From Prevotella sp. (GTDB lineage: Bacteria > Bacteroidota > Bacteroidia > Bacteroidales > Bacteroidaceae), in NCBI GenBank assembly GCA_017395215.1, contig JAFPVW010000014.1:1-32496 (forward strand): a stretch of 32,496 bases of DNA. Reading direction: 5' to 3'. Positions 8,041 through 16,057 of the stretch are shown here, piece after piece. The position numbers and the translations under genes were made by a program. Each line of letters begins with the position of its first letter. Position 1 is the stretch's first letter. The notes beneath the pieces are model-generated. The model made no database searches. It was not told the origin of the DNA and was given only the letters and a program-made list of their open reading frames with translations.

Positions 8041-8288
8041 TCCGTCACCTCCTTCTGCGCTTCGTCCTTCGGTTTATGCACCACAGCGTAAATCATCGAC
8101 ACAAAGCCCAGCAGGCAGACGATGGGAGCCACCACGATGCGGCGCGTACTGAAGATGTCGGGGTTGTAAGCCTCTTCCGACGAACTGCCGCCACTCATCA
8201 GGATAAAGCCGACGACAACCACCAGCATGCCCACGGCAAGCAGGATGAAGTTCATGCGGCTAAATGCAAAATCTCTCTTGTCCATCAT
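8037..8288 (-). CDS. DUF3098 small membrane protein of the ftsX-uppP cluster
   Basis: An 83-residue protein with two predicted membrane helices (about residues 13-32 and 50-69). The loop between them reads GGSSSEEAYNPDIFSTRR, the characteristic block of the DUF3098 family. The family is confined largely to Bacteroidetes and lies between ftsX and uppP, suggesting a role tied to division or lipid-carrier recycling; no biochemical function is known to me. Two adjacent ATG codons could serve as start; the first is used here. It overlaps uppP by 4 nt and follows ftsX after a 37-nt A/T-rich spacer made of GGTAA-type words. Confidence 0.85.
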   Translation of the reverse strand: MMDKRDFAFSRMNFILLAVGMLVVVVGFILMSGGSSSEEAYNPDIFSTRRIVVAPIVCLLGFVSMIYAVVHKPKDEAQKEVTE

Positions 8289-8325
8289 ATCTTATTCTTT
8301 TTTTACCTTATTTACTTTCTTACCT

Positions 8326-9204
8326 TTAAATCTTATAAAGGTCATGCGCCCGCATCCGCAGGAAGCGGTTCACCGAGATATACGAGCACAGCGACGTGAT
8401 AATCAGTCCGAACAGGAACACTGCTGCACCGGTGATGGCCAGCACCTGCCACGTGATGATATCCGTCAGGTTCGGCTCATACTTGTACAGCCACCAGATG
8501 CCCACGCCCAGGACGAGACAGGCCAGCAGCGCGGCCAGAATGCCCACCGCCAAACCATCGCGCATAAAGGGCCGGCGAATAAAGCCCCACGATGCTCCCA
8601 CGAGCTTCATGGTGTGGATGAGGAAACGCTGGGAATAGACCCTCAGCCGCACCGTATTACTGATTAGCGAGTAGCTGATGAACGTCAGCAGCACGGCCAG
8701 TATCAGCAGCACCAGACTCACCTTCTGAAGGTTCTTGTTCACCTTGTCCATGAGGTCTTCCTGATAGGCCACGTCGGTCACCTTAGGATTTGCCGACAAT
8801 TCCTTGGCTATCCACACCAGTGAGTCGCGGTTGGCATACTCCGACTTCAGCTGCAGCTCAAGGGTGGCCACAAAAGGGTTCATGCCGAGAAACTCTGACG
8901 GGTCGCTGCCCATGGCCTCGGTCTGATCCTTCAGTGCCTGCTCCTTACTCACATAGTCGATATTGCGGGCATAGGGTCGGTGGTACAGGTCACGGCACAG
9001 CCGGTGGGCATCGTTCACTGACACAGTGTCGCCCAGCATGACGGTCACCGTCAGGTTCTCCTTTACATAGTTCGAGAGGTTTTGGGCTGTCAGCACCGAG
9101 AGTACCACAAGTCCAAGCAATATCAGCACCATCGTCGTGCTGATACACAGTGTAACTACCTGCATACCATGACGGCGCCGGGTCGTTTTTCTTCTTTTTC
9201 CCAT
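8326..9204 (-). CDS. ftsX: Cell division ABC-transporter-like permease FtsX
   Basis: The membrane partner of FtsE, which transmits ATPase cycles to peptidoglycan hydrolase control at the septum. The start MGKRRKTTRRRHGMQ at 9204 is preferred because it gives the usual basic cytoplasmic tail; the upstream in-frame ATG would begin inside the promoter. Helix 1 lies at about residues 16-40. A large extracytoplasmic domain follows (about 41-165) with DYVSKEQALKD, the conserved FtsX phrase. Three C-terminal helices follow, with the RTVRLRVYSQRFLIHTMKLVGAS-type coupling segment in between. Length is 292 residues. ftsE is not adjacent, as is common in this phylum. First gene of a six-gene minus-strand unit. 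Confidence 0.93.
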   Translation of the reverse strand: MGKRRKTTRRRHGMQVVTLCISTTMVLILLGLVVLSVLTAQNLSNYVKENLTVTVMLGDTVSVNDAHRLCRDLYHRPYARNIDYVSKEQALKDQTEAMGSDPSEFLGMNPFVATLELQLKSEYANRDSLVWIAKELSANPKVTDVAYQEDLMDKVNKNLQKVSLVLLILAVLLTFISYSLISNTVRLRVYSQRFLIHTMKLVGASWGFIRRPFMRDGLAVGILAALLACLVLGVGIWWLYKYEPNLTDIITWQVLAITGAAVFLFGLIITSLCSYISVNRFLRMRAHDLYKI

Positions 9205-9237
9205 TAACTTTACGTACGTAAAATTCAAATTCGGATG

Positions 9238-9267
9238 CAAAGATACAAATAATTTTGGGGAAAACAA
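9238..9267 (-). promoter_or_regulatory. ftsX operon promoter
   Basis: On the minus strand TTG (9265-9267), a 19-nt spacer and TATCTTTG (9238-9245) match the Bacteroidetes consensus, 33 nt upstream of the ftsX start. It overlaps the divergent promoter of the radical SAM gene. Confidence 0.8.
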
Positions 9268-9285
9268 ACTTTTTTCGTAATTTTG
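9255..9285 (+). promoter_or_regulatory. Promoter of the radical SAM gene, nearly leaderless
   Basis: TTG (9255-9257), 20-nt spacer, TAATTTTG (9278-9285). Only 8 nt separate the -7 element from the ATG at 9294, so the transcript should start at or within a few bases of the start codon. The -33 elements of this promoter and the opposing ftsX promoter lie 7 nt apart, so polymerase could occupy only one at a time. Confidence 0.75.
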
Positions 9286-9293
9286 CGCCCGTT

Positions 9294-10058
9294 ATGAGTA
9301 CAATTATCTATCCGTCACCCATCTTCGGCCCTGTCAAGAGCCGCCGCTTAGGGCTGTCGTTAGGCATCAACCTGTTGCCTGCCGACGGCAAAGTGTGTAC
9401 CTTCGACTGCATCTACTGTGAGTGTGGCCTCAACAGCGAGAACCGCCCTACCCTGCCGCTACCTACGCGCCAGGATGTAGGACTCGCCCTGGGGCACAAG
9501 CTGCGCCAGATGGCTGAGCAGGGGCAGCGGCCCGACGTGCTGACCTTTGCCGGCAACGGCGAGCCCACGTGCCACCCCGACTTCGCCGCCATCATCGGCG
9601 ATGCCATCCAGCTGCGCGACCGCTTCTGTCCTACGGCCAAGGTGTCGGTACTGTCGAATGGCACCCAGATTCACCGTCCTGCCGTCCATGACGCGCTGAT
9701 GCTGGTAGACAACAACATCCAGAAGCTCGACACCATCGACCCAGAGTTCATCAACCGCGTCGACCGTCCCACTGGCGCCTACGATGTCAATGCCGTCGTC
9801 GAGCATCTGAAGACCTTCAACGGTCACGTCATCATCCAGACCATGTTCCTCTGCGGTCCAGACCTCGACAACACCACCCCACGATACGTGGATCCGTGGC
9901 TACAGGCTGTCTGCGACATCAAGCCCCAGCAGGTGATGGTTTACACCGTTGACCGCGAAACGCCCTACCGTTCGCTGCGCAAGGTCTCACGCCAACAGCT
10001 CGACGCCATCCGCGACAAGGTCATCGCCGCCGGCATCCCCTGCACGGCTTCTTACTGA
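9294..10058 (+). CDS. Radical SAM protein, COG0731-like
   Basis: A 254-residue protein with a canonical 4Fe-4S motif CTFDCIYCECG at about residues 37-47 (Cys-x3-Cys-x2-Cys) and the downstream radical-SAM blocks FAGNGEPTCHPDF (GGE-like SAM-binding motif) and VSVLSNGTQ. Overall it resembles the COG0731 Fe-S oxidoreductases related to wybutosine-type tRNA modification enzymes, but the substrate is not known. The start at 9294 (MSTIIYPSPIFGPV) is preferred over an upstream in-frame ATG at 9255, because the latter lies in the promoter and would add a non-conserved stretch. The last 7 nt overlap the 3' end of the GH3 gene on the opposite strand. Confidence 0.85.
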   Translation: MSTIIYPSPIFGPVKSRRLGLSLGINLLPADGKVCTFDCIYCECGLNSENRPTLPLPTRQDVGLALGHKLRQMAEQGQRPDVLTFAGNGEPTCHPDFAAIIGDAIQLRDRFCPTAKVSVLSNGTQIHRPAVHDALMLVDNNIQKLDTIDPEFINRVDRPTGAYDVNAVVEHLKTFNGHVIIQTMFLCGPDLDNTTPRYVDPWLQAVCDIKPQQVMVYTVDRETPYRSLRKVSRQQLDAIRDKVIAAGIPCTASY

Positions 10059-12466
10059 CCTTCCTTCAGCCTGAACCCGCATGTGCTCACGATGGCCGAT
10101 GATGAGGTACCGATGAGAGCCTCGAAGTCGCCGGGTTCGGCTGTCCATTGGCTGCTGCGGCCGTCGTAGTAGCTGAGGGCACGCTTGTCGATGGTCAGGC
10201 TGACGTTCTGCGTCTCGCCGGGCTGGAGGAAGACTTTCTGGAAGGCTTTCAGTTCCTTCACGGGGCGCTCTGCCTTTGAGTGCTTGTCGCTGATGTAGAG
10301 CTGGACGGTCTCGGCACCGGCCATTGAGCCAGTATTCGTCACGGGGACGGTGAAGGTAATCGTCTCGTCGGCAGTCATTACCGTCTTGTCAGCCGAAGCC
10401 TTGCCAAGCCTGAACGTCGTGTAGCTCAAACCGTGGCCGAAGGGGAACAGGGGAGCTGACTGTTTTACCTTTTTACCTTTTTCCTTTTTTACTTTTAAGC
10501 GGTCAACCCAGCGGTAGCCTACGAAGATGTCTTCTTTGTATTCTTCGTCTATCACAGCCTCCCCCTGGCCCCCTCCCGTAGAGGGGGAACTATTACGCCA
10601 TGTGCCTGGATAAGTATTCAGGGCGTGGGCACCACACTGGTCGAGCGAGGCATACCAGGTGAAGGGCAGCTTGCCCGAAGGATTGACATCGCCGAAGAGC
10701 ACGCTGGCAATGGCCTCGCCAGCCTCGGAGCCGATGAACCAGGCCTGAACGACGGCAGGTACCTTCGAGAGCCAGGGCAGGGCAATGCCGTTGCCGGAGA
10801 TGTTGACGAACACCAGACGGGGATTCACCTTCAGAATGGCCTCGACCACTTCGTTCTGCGCGTAGGGCATGTCGTAGGTCTTGCGGTCGTGCCCCTCACA
10901 GTCCTGATAGTCGCTCTTGTTGAGGCCGCCAATGAAGATGACGACATCGGCCTGGCGGGCCTTTTCCACAGCCTCAGCGGTGAGTTCGGCCTGTGAGCGC
11001 GTCTCATAGAGGGAGCGGCCGACGGTGACGCCGTTGTAGCTCTGAACGGTATCGCCGACATAGCCACGGGCGAAAGAAAGCCTCACCCCCTGCCCCTCTC
11101 CGACTGGAGAGGGGAGTAGATAGTCACGGCCGGTAACAGCACGCGAAATACCATCTAAAGGTAGAATTTCGCGCTGAGCTTTGAGCGAAGAGGAGCCGCC
11201 GCCGACGGTCATCATCTTGATGGCGTTCTCGCCCACCACAAGGATACGCTTGGTCTTAGAGCGGTCAATGGGCAGCAAAGCCCCCTCCCAACCTCCCCCC
11301 GTAGGGGAGGCTTTCCGCGCATCTGCTCCCCTCCCTACGGGGGAGGGGCTGGGGGTGGGGCTATTCTTCAGCAGCACGATGCCCTCCTGGGCAATCTTCA
11401 GGGCTGCTTCGTAGTGGGCGTCGGAGCAGAGGAAGCCGACGGGCTTGTTGCAGCGCATGGTGGTGCGGTAGAACAGTCGCAGCACGCGGCGCACCTTGTC
11501 GTCGAGCTCCTTCGTCGTGTAGCGGCCCTCACGGATTCCCTGCTTGTAGGCGTCGGCCAGGTAGTAGGCGTCGTAGGCGTTGGTTTTGCCCATCGTCAGT
11601 CCGTCGGTCCACGTGCCGAACTCCAGGTCGAGACCGTTGCTGACGGCCTCGTCGGTGCTGTGACATCCGCCCCAGTCGCTGATGACCACGCCGTCGAATC
11701 CCCAGTCCTGTTTCAGAATCTTGTTGAGCATCACCTCGTTATGGCAATTGTGCTGGTTGTTGTATAGGTTGTAGGCCCCCATGATGGCCCAGGCACCACC
11801 CTCCTGCACAGCCGCACGGAAGGCGGGCAGGTAGATTTCGTGGAGGGCGCGGTCGCTCACCTTGACGTTCACCTGGTGGCGGTATTCCTCGTCGTTGTTC
11901 AGGGCGTAGTGCTTGACGCAGGCGGCCACCCCCTTCGACTGCAGCCCCTGCACATAGGGAACGACCATGCGCGAGGCCAGCAACGGGTCTTCGCCCATGT
12001 ACTCGAAGTTACGGCCTCCGAGTGGCGTGCGATAGATGTTCACACCAGGTCCCAGAATGACGTTCTTGCCGCGATAGAGGGCCTCCTCGCCGAGGCTCTC
12101 GCCGTAGAGGCGTGCCATCGCGGGATTCCACGTGGCGGCCAGGCAGGTGAGTGCCGGGAAGGCCACGCACGAGTCGTTGGTCTGTCCGGCCTGCTCCCAC
12201 TCGTCCCAGAGCACGTCGGGCCGGACACCGTGTGGGCCGTCGTCGGTCCAAAGGTCAGGGAAGCCGAGGCGCTTCACGCCGGGGCTTGAGAACTTCGACT
12301 GCGCATGGATGACGGCAATCTTCTCATCGAGCGTCATACGCTGCAAAGCGTCGTCGATGCGCTGCTCAATGGGTTTTGACTCGTCGAGATAGACGGGCAC
12401 AGTCTGTGCTTGTAGCGGACTCAGGCTTACCAAGCCCGCTACTATTGTCAATACAACTTGTTTCAT
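10052..12466 (-). CDS. GH3 family beta-glucosidase carrying three palindromic-element insertions
   Basis: An 804-residue periplasmic exo-acting enzyme, expected to release glucose from beta-glucan oligosaccharides delivered by the neighbouring SusC/D system. The signal peptide spans residues 1-20. The N-terminal TIM barrel has KHYALNNDE (Lys185-His186) and the nucleophile motif GVVISDWGG (Asp264). The second domain carries CEGHDR, with Glu524 the likely acid/base. The C-terminal fibronectin-III-like domain follows PLFPFGHGLSYT. Relative to typical relatives of about 735 residues (from memory), the excess matches four inserted tracts: about 369-397, 449-463 and 625-637, encoded by GC-rich palindromic elements, and a Lys-rich tract at about 657-670 from a GGTAAAAA word repeat. 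All retain the frame. Last gene of the PUL, 3 nt after GH16. Confidence 0.93.
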   Translation of the reverse strand: MKQVVLTIVAGLVSLSPLQAQTVPVYLDESKPIEQRIDDALQRMTLDEKIAVIHAQSKFSSPGVKRLGFPDLWTDDGPHGVRPDVLWDEWEQAGQTNDSCVAFPALTCLAATWNPAMARLYGESLGEEALYRGKNVILGPGVNIYRTPLGGRNFEYMGEDPLLASRMVVPYVQGLQSKGVAACVKHYALNNDEEYRHQVNVKVSDRALHEIYLPAFRAAVQEGGAWAIMGAYNLYNNQHNCHNEVMLNKILKQDWGFDGVVISDWGGCHSTDEAVSNGLDLEFGTWTDGLTMGKTNAYDAYYLADAYKQGIREGRYTTKELDDKVRRVLRLFYRTTMRCNKPVGFLCSDAHYEAALKIAQEGIVLLKNSPTPSPSPVGRGADARKASPTGGGWEGALLPIDRSKTKRILVVGENAIKMMTVGGGSSSLKAQREILPLDGISRAVTGRDYLLPSPVGEGQGVRLSFARGYVGDTVQSYNGVTVGRSLYETRSQAELTAEAVEKARQADVVIFIGGLNKSDYQDCEGHDRKTYDMPYAQNEVVEAILKVNPRLVFVNISGNGIALPWLSKVPAVVQAWFIGSEAGEAIASVLFGDVNPSGKLPFTWYASLDQCGAHALNTYPGTWRNSSPSTGGGQGEAVIDEEYKEDIFVGYRWVDRLKVKKEKGKKVKQSAPLFPFGHGLSYTTFRLGKASADKTVMTADETITFTVPVTNTGSMAGAETVQLYISDKHSKAERPVKELKAFQKVFLQPGETQNVSLTIDKRALSYYDGRSSQWTAEPGDFEALIGTSSSAIVSTCGFRLKEGQ
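10461..10498. repeat. GGTAAAAA word repeat inside GH3
   Basis: On the coding strand this tract is a run of AAAAGTAAAAAAGG, AAAAAGGTAAAA and similar words, encoding the Lys-rich segment KVKKEKGKKVKQ just before the conserved PLFPFGHGLSYT motif. Similar A/G-rich words occur in the ftsX/DUF3098 spacer (8290-8325) and downstream of rpsO. It looks like a tolerated in-frame expansion. Confidence 0.6.
10557..10593. repeat. GC-rich palindromic element, single unit (copy C)
   Basis: AGCCTCCCCCTGG followed by a short stem CCCTC-CCGTA-GAGGG, 37 nt, inside the GH3 coding region. On the coding strand it gives the peptide SSPSTGGGQGEA. The sequence is related to the half-units at 11277-11362 and 31215-31314. 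The frame is preserved through it. Confidence 0.7.
11079..11118. repeat. GC-rich palindromic element, single unit (copy B)
   Basis: Contains CACCCCCTGCCCCTCTCC, a 4-nt loop GACT and GGAGAGGGGAGTAGATA. It closely matches the left half-unit at 25306-25344 in the RND gene, including the tail GAGGGGAGTAGATA. Stem bases differ in a compensated way (CTCTCC/GGAGAG here, CTCCC/GGGAG there). Coding-strand peptide: LLPSPVGEGQGVRL within GH3. Confidence 0.8.
11277..11362. repeat. GC-rich palindromic element, inverted pair of units (copy A)
   Basis: The left half (11278-11315) begins AAGCCCCCTCCC and ends GGGGAGGC after a CCCCC-cgta-GGGG stem. The right half (11320-11362), read on the other strand, gives CACCCCCAGCCCCTC and GAGGGGAGCAGATG. 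The two halves are inverted relative to each other. Together they encode roughly residues 369-397 of the GH3 protein (PTPSPSPVGRG then KASPTGGGWEG) with no frameshift. Confidence 0.8.
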
Positions 12467-12469
12467 GTT

Positions 12470-13576
12470 TTATCTTTTTTGGAACACGCGGATGTAGTCA
12501 ACCTCCATCACGGCAGGCAGGGCACTCTCGTCGACTCCCTGTGCACCGCCCCAGTCGCCGCCCCAGGCGAGGTTGAAGATGACGTAGAACGGGTCGTCGT
12601 AGGGCCAGTCGTCGCGCCCCTTGCCCCGGTTGTCGTAGCTCAGCTGCTGCTTGCCGTCAACGTAGGTTGTGATGTTGTTGGCTGTCCATAGGATGGCGTA
12701 GGTGTGGAACTCGTCCTCGGCACCCTGGCAGAACATCTCGTGGGTGACCTGCGTGCCGTTTGAGTGGACGTGGGCATTGGCGTGCAGACTCGACGAGACG
12801 TAGTTGGGATGGTAGCCCACCTCCTCCATGATGTCAATCTCGCCGTCGGCCGGCCATGAGCGGAAGTTCACGGGCATCATCCAGAAGGCGGGCCACGTGC
12901 CCTTGCCCTTCGGCAGCTTGATGCTCGCCTCGATGTAGCCGTACTGCCACCCCTGCTTCACCTTGGCATAGACGCGCCCTGAGTAGACCTTGCCGTTCTC
13001 CTTCAGCGCCGTGATGCGCAGCTTGCCGCCCCGCACCTCGGTGACGAGCTGCCCCTCGGGCGTCTTGTGGTTGACGTAGTTCTGCAGTTCGTGGTTTACC
13101 CATCCGCTGCCCTTCACCTCGTGGGTCCAGTCGTCGGGGTTCAGTTCCGAACCCTTGTCGAACTCATCCTGCCAGACGAGTGAGTAGCCTTCGGGTGCAT
13201 TGTAGGCCGACTGTGCTGCCGCCGCCTGCGCTACGCTGACGGTCTTACGGGCAGTCCCCGACATGACGATGACGGAGCCCGTGCGGGCACTGGTCGTCGG
13301 ATTAGCAGGAACCGTGACCGTCAGCGTGCCCGCCTGGGCTACCGTGTTGTTCGTGTTCACCGTGATGAAGTCCTGGTCGGCGTAGGCCCCCCACTCCTTG
13401 CCCGTCGTCGTGACGCTGACGGTATATGTACCGCCGTCGGCCGGCACGCTGATGCTCTCCTGCGAGACGGTGATGCTGACGGCCGTGGGCTGCGGGTCGT
13501 CGTTGTCGCTCCCCCCGCAGCCCCAGAGGGCCACGGCGAGAGAGAGCATGAATGAATTAAGCATGAGACGTTTCAT
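12470..13576 (-). CDS. GH16 endo-beta-glucanase lipoprotein with BACON domain
   Basis: A 368-residue surface or periplasmic lipoprotein (lipobox ALWGC, Cys20). Residues about 33-118 form a BACON domain (ITVSQESISVPADGGTYTVSV and VPANPTTSARTGSVIV), a mucin- or carbohydrate-associated spacer in Bacteroidetes. The GH16 jelly roll spans about 130-367, with the catalytic signature GEIDIMEEVG: Glu246 nucleophile, Asp248, Glu251 acid/base. The GTWPAFWMMP and NLAWGGDWGG blocks are typical of laminarinase-type GH16 enzymes, so it should cut beta-1,3 or mixed beta-1,3/1,4-glucan. It follows the binding protein without a gap (TAA-ATG) and precedes GH3 by 3 nt. Exact linkage preference needs biochemical data. 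Confidence 0.94.
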   Translation of the reverse strand: MKRLMLNSFMLSLAVALWGCGGSDNDDPQPTAVSITVSQESISVPADGGTYTVSVTTTGKEWGAYADQDFITVNTNNTVAQAGTLTVTVPANPTTSARTGSVIVMSGTARKTVSVAQAAAAQSAYNAPEGYSLVWQDEFDKGSELNPDDWTHEVKGSGWVNHELQNYVNHKTPEGQLVTEVRGGKLRITALKENGKVYSGRVYAKVKQGWQYGYIEASIKLPKGKGTWPAFWMMPVNFRSWPADGEIDIMEEVGYHPNYVSSSLHANAHVHSNGTQVTHEMFCQGAEDEFHTYAILWTANNITTYVDGKQQLSYDNRGKGRDDWPYDDPFYVIFNLAWGGDWGGAQGVDESALPAVMEVDYIRVFQKR

Positions 13577-16024
13577 TTATTGAGCCTTTTCAAAGATGAT
13601 GTCACTGATAATAATGTTGGTGCCGATAGGCGTGCCGCCGAAGTCAAAGAACAGCGACAGGGCGTGCGCATCGTTCTGCGACAGCTTGACGCCTGTCACC
13701 TGATAGACAAACGGCTCGTCGGCGTTCACGTTGTGGCGGTCGGCAAAGAAGAAGTTGCCATCGTGCTTGGTGCCGTCGGCATCGTTAGTCTCCGTCAGTT
13801 TGATGGTCACGCCCGGGCAGTCGTTGTCAGCTAAGATGGTACACGAGAAGTTGTAGGCATCGACCTGGGCTGCGGTCAGCGTGGTGTTGATGGGGAACTG
13901 TCCCTGCCACTGCGAGCCGCCCATGCCCTCGGGGATAGTGAGGCTCCATTTGCCTGCTTCATGCTTCCACACGGGGTCACCTATCTGCGTCCAGCCGTCG
14001 TTGGCAAACCACGGTGTGACGCTGATGAAGGCATCGCCACTGTCTACGGCTTTCCACAAGTTGTTGGCATCGTCGTAGCTCATGGAGACATTCTCCTCGA
14101 AGTAAATCTTGCTGATCTTGATATGAGTGCCGGCAGGCGAGCCGCCGAAGTCGAAGAACAGACGGATAGCTGAAGCATCAGTACCTTCTTTCAGGCTTGC
14201 TCCCGTCAGTTTGAAGATGAAGGGTTCGTCAGCCTTAATGTCGTGGCGTCCCTCGCAGAAGAAGTTGGTATCGCCTGAGTCGGTGAGCTTGACAGTCACC
14301 TGAGGACAATCGTTGTCAGCCTCCATCACGAAGTAGAAGTTGTAGGTCTTCGAAGCAAGTGCCGTGAGCTTGGTGTCAATGTGGAACTGCCCCTGCCACT
14401 GCGAGCCGCCCATACCTTCAGGCAGAGTAATCTCGTAGGTGTCGCCGCTGTGAGTAGCTTCGGGCTGAGTGCCAAGTGCAGTCCAACTATTGTCAGCAAA
14501 CCAGTAGCCGAAGGCGTCGAACAGTGTACCGTCGTCAACAGCCTTCCAAAGGTTGGCACCACTCTCGTAGTCCCAGTCCATCGTGGGGGCATCGGGATTA
14601 TCGGGCGTGTCAGGCTTGTCGTCGTTGGGAGGCACAGTGCCGTCATCATCGGCGTGGTTCTTCAGCACGATGCTCGAAACATTGACGGTCGTACCAGCCT
14701 GGCAGCCGCCGAAGTCGAGCACAAGCATTACCTTGGGCATGTCGATGCCGGGCATGTTGCTCTTCCAGAAGATATAGTCCTCGCCAGCCTTCAGGTCGAT
14801 GCGGTCGGTGAAGTAGAACACGCCGTCGTCGCCGTCGAGCACCAGCTTCACAGTAGCACCGGTCAAGTCCTTGTCGCTGTTGAATATGGCCGAGAAGTCG
14901 TAGTTTGTTGCAGCGTTGGTGGTCAGGTCGGTGTGGAATTTCACCTGTGCCTGCCACTGGTCGGTTGTGGCCTCTGGCAGCGTGATGGTGTAGTCGTTGC
15001 CATCATCTTTGAAGCCCGGGTCGGCAATCTGGCTCCAGCCGGGAGCATACCAGAACTCCATCGTCGGGGTGATGCCCTTCCACATGTTGAACTGGCTGTT
15101 GGCGTCGAATCCCGTAAACGCCTTCTCGCCCTCCTTGCTTGTGAAGACGAAGCGCCAGGCGATGCTGCGGTCGGGCTTGTCGTAGACGAGCACCAGCTTA
15201 TTGGCCGTCAGCTGCTCAACGCGGAACAGCGGGTCTTCATACTGTGCATCGCTGCTGACGTACGGGAAGAGCGTGTTGGCCGCTAGGCGGATATAGCGTT
15301 GCTTGGTGACGTTGCCGTCGATGTCTTTCCAGTCGAGTTCCTCGAAGTTCCAGGTGGCCGTCTGGTTGCCCAGAGCCACGTCCACATCCTCAGTGGCACC
15401 GTTGGCCCACTTCGTCTCTTTGTTGACGTAGGTCATGCCGTCGGCACCGGCACTGTAGGTGAAGCTGCCGCCCTTGCGGGTATCGGCGGTGAAGGTGATG
15501 CGGTCGTCGTAGACGCCGAAGGCCTTCTTGTCGTCGGCATTGGCTTTCCACCATGAGGTGGCGTCGGTGCCGGCCTCGCCGCAGCCCATGTGTGCCACCT
15601 CCTTGTTGTCTATACGCCACTCCTTGCCGGTGATGCGTCGGAAGTCGGCCGAGTAGTCAATCTTCGTCTCGTTGAAGGTGTACTCCTTCTTCACGCTGGC
15701 ATGGCTGATGCCGTTGCGGTTGGCAATTCTCAGTTCGACGGTGTGCGTACCGGCCTCGTCGTTCTTGTAGCCCACCTCGTTCAGCGTGGAGTAGCTTGTG
15801 CCGTCAAGGATCCAGACGGGATAGGTTCCGGCCTGCGGCGTATAGTTGGCCACCATCTGATTGGTCTCCTGATCGACGCTGATGTTGAAGTCAACACCGC
15901 TGACCGTGGGCAGGCCGTTGGCGTCGGCGCCGTTGAATTCGTCGGCGGAGCAGGCGGTGAGGGCTGCGGCGGCGCCGCAGCACAGCAAACATGCGTGGAA
16001 TAGGTTATATATCTTTGTTTTCAT
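13577..16024 (-). CDS. Surface glycan-binding lipoprotein with three CBM-like modules
   Basis: An 815-residue lipoprotein (lipobox LTAC, Cys25), in the position of SusE/SGBP proteins that capture glycan at the cell surface. After a PKD-like segment (about 40-120) and a lipocalin-like region (about 125-300), there are three related beta-sandwich modules at about 311-455, 489-643 and 654-813. Each has the pattern W-K-(G/A), a Trp-rich W(T/S)-x-(I/L)-(G/A) strand, (T/S)LPEG-QWQ(G/A)Q(F/V), a DCP-V-(V/I)KL core and a closing (F/L)DFGG-x-x-GT-x-(I/V)-(I/V)-S strand. The layout resembles CBM4_9-type beta-glucan binders. Modules 2 and 3 are closest, sharing PEGMGGSQWQGQF, indicating an internal duplication. 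It contains no catalytic motif. It lies between susD and GH16 and ends flush with GH16. Confidence 0.85.
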   Translation of the reverse strand: MKTKIYNLFHACLLCCGAAAALTACSADEFNGADANGLPTVSGVDFNISVDQETNQMVANYTPQAGTYPVWILDGTSYSTLNEVGYKNDEAGTHTVELRIANRNGISHASVKKEYTFNETKIDYSADFRRITGKEWRIDNKEVAHMGCGEAGTDATSWWKANADDKKAFGVYDDRITFTADTRKGGSFTYSAGADGMTYVNKETKWANGATEDVDVALGNQTATWNFEELDWKDIDGNVTKQRYIRLAANTLFPYVSSDAQYEDPLFRVEQLTANKLVLVYDKPDRSIAWRFVFTSKEGEKAFTGFDANSQFNMWKGITPTMEFWYAPGWSQIADPGFKDDGNDYTITLPEATTDQWQAQVKFHTDLTTNAATNYDFSAIFNSDKDLTGATVKLVLDGDDGVFYFTDRIDLKAGEDYIFWKSNMPGIDMPKVMLVLDFGGCQAGTTVNVSSIVLKNHADDDGTVPPNDDKPDTPDNPDAPTMDWDYESGANLWKAVDDGTLFDAFGYWFADNSWTALGTQPEATHSGDTYEITLPEGMGGSQWQGQFHIDTKLTALASKTYNFYFVMEADNDCPQVTVKLTDSGDTNFFCEGRHDIKADEPFIFKLTGASLKEGTDASAIRLFFDFGGSPAGTHIKISKIYFEENVSMSYDDANNLWKAVDSGDAFISVTPWFANDGWTQIGDPVWKHEAGKWSLTIPEGMGGSQWQGQFPINTTLTAAQVDAYNFSCTILADNDCPGVTIKLTETNDADGTKHDGNFFFADRHNVNADEPFVYQVTGVKLSQNDAHALSLFFDFGGTPIGTNIIISDIIFEKAQ

Positions 16025-16057
16025 AATTCGTTATATTCGTTAAATTCGTAGTCCTTT

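Noticed and set aside
13511-13540. C/G-rich stretch in the GH16 signal region resembling the palindromic elements
   Set aside because: It encodes the normal lipobox (LWGCGG), lacks the inverted stem and does not match the element core.
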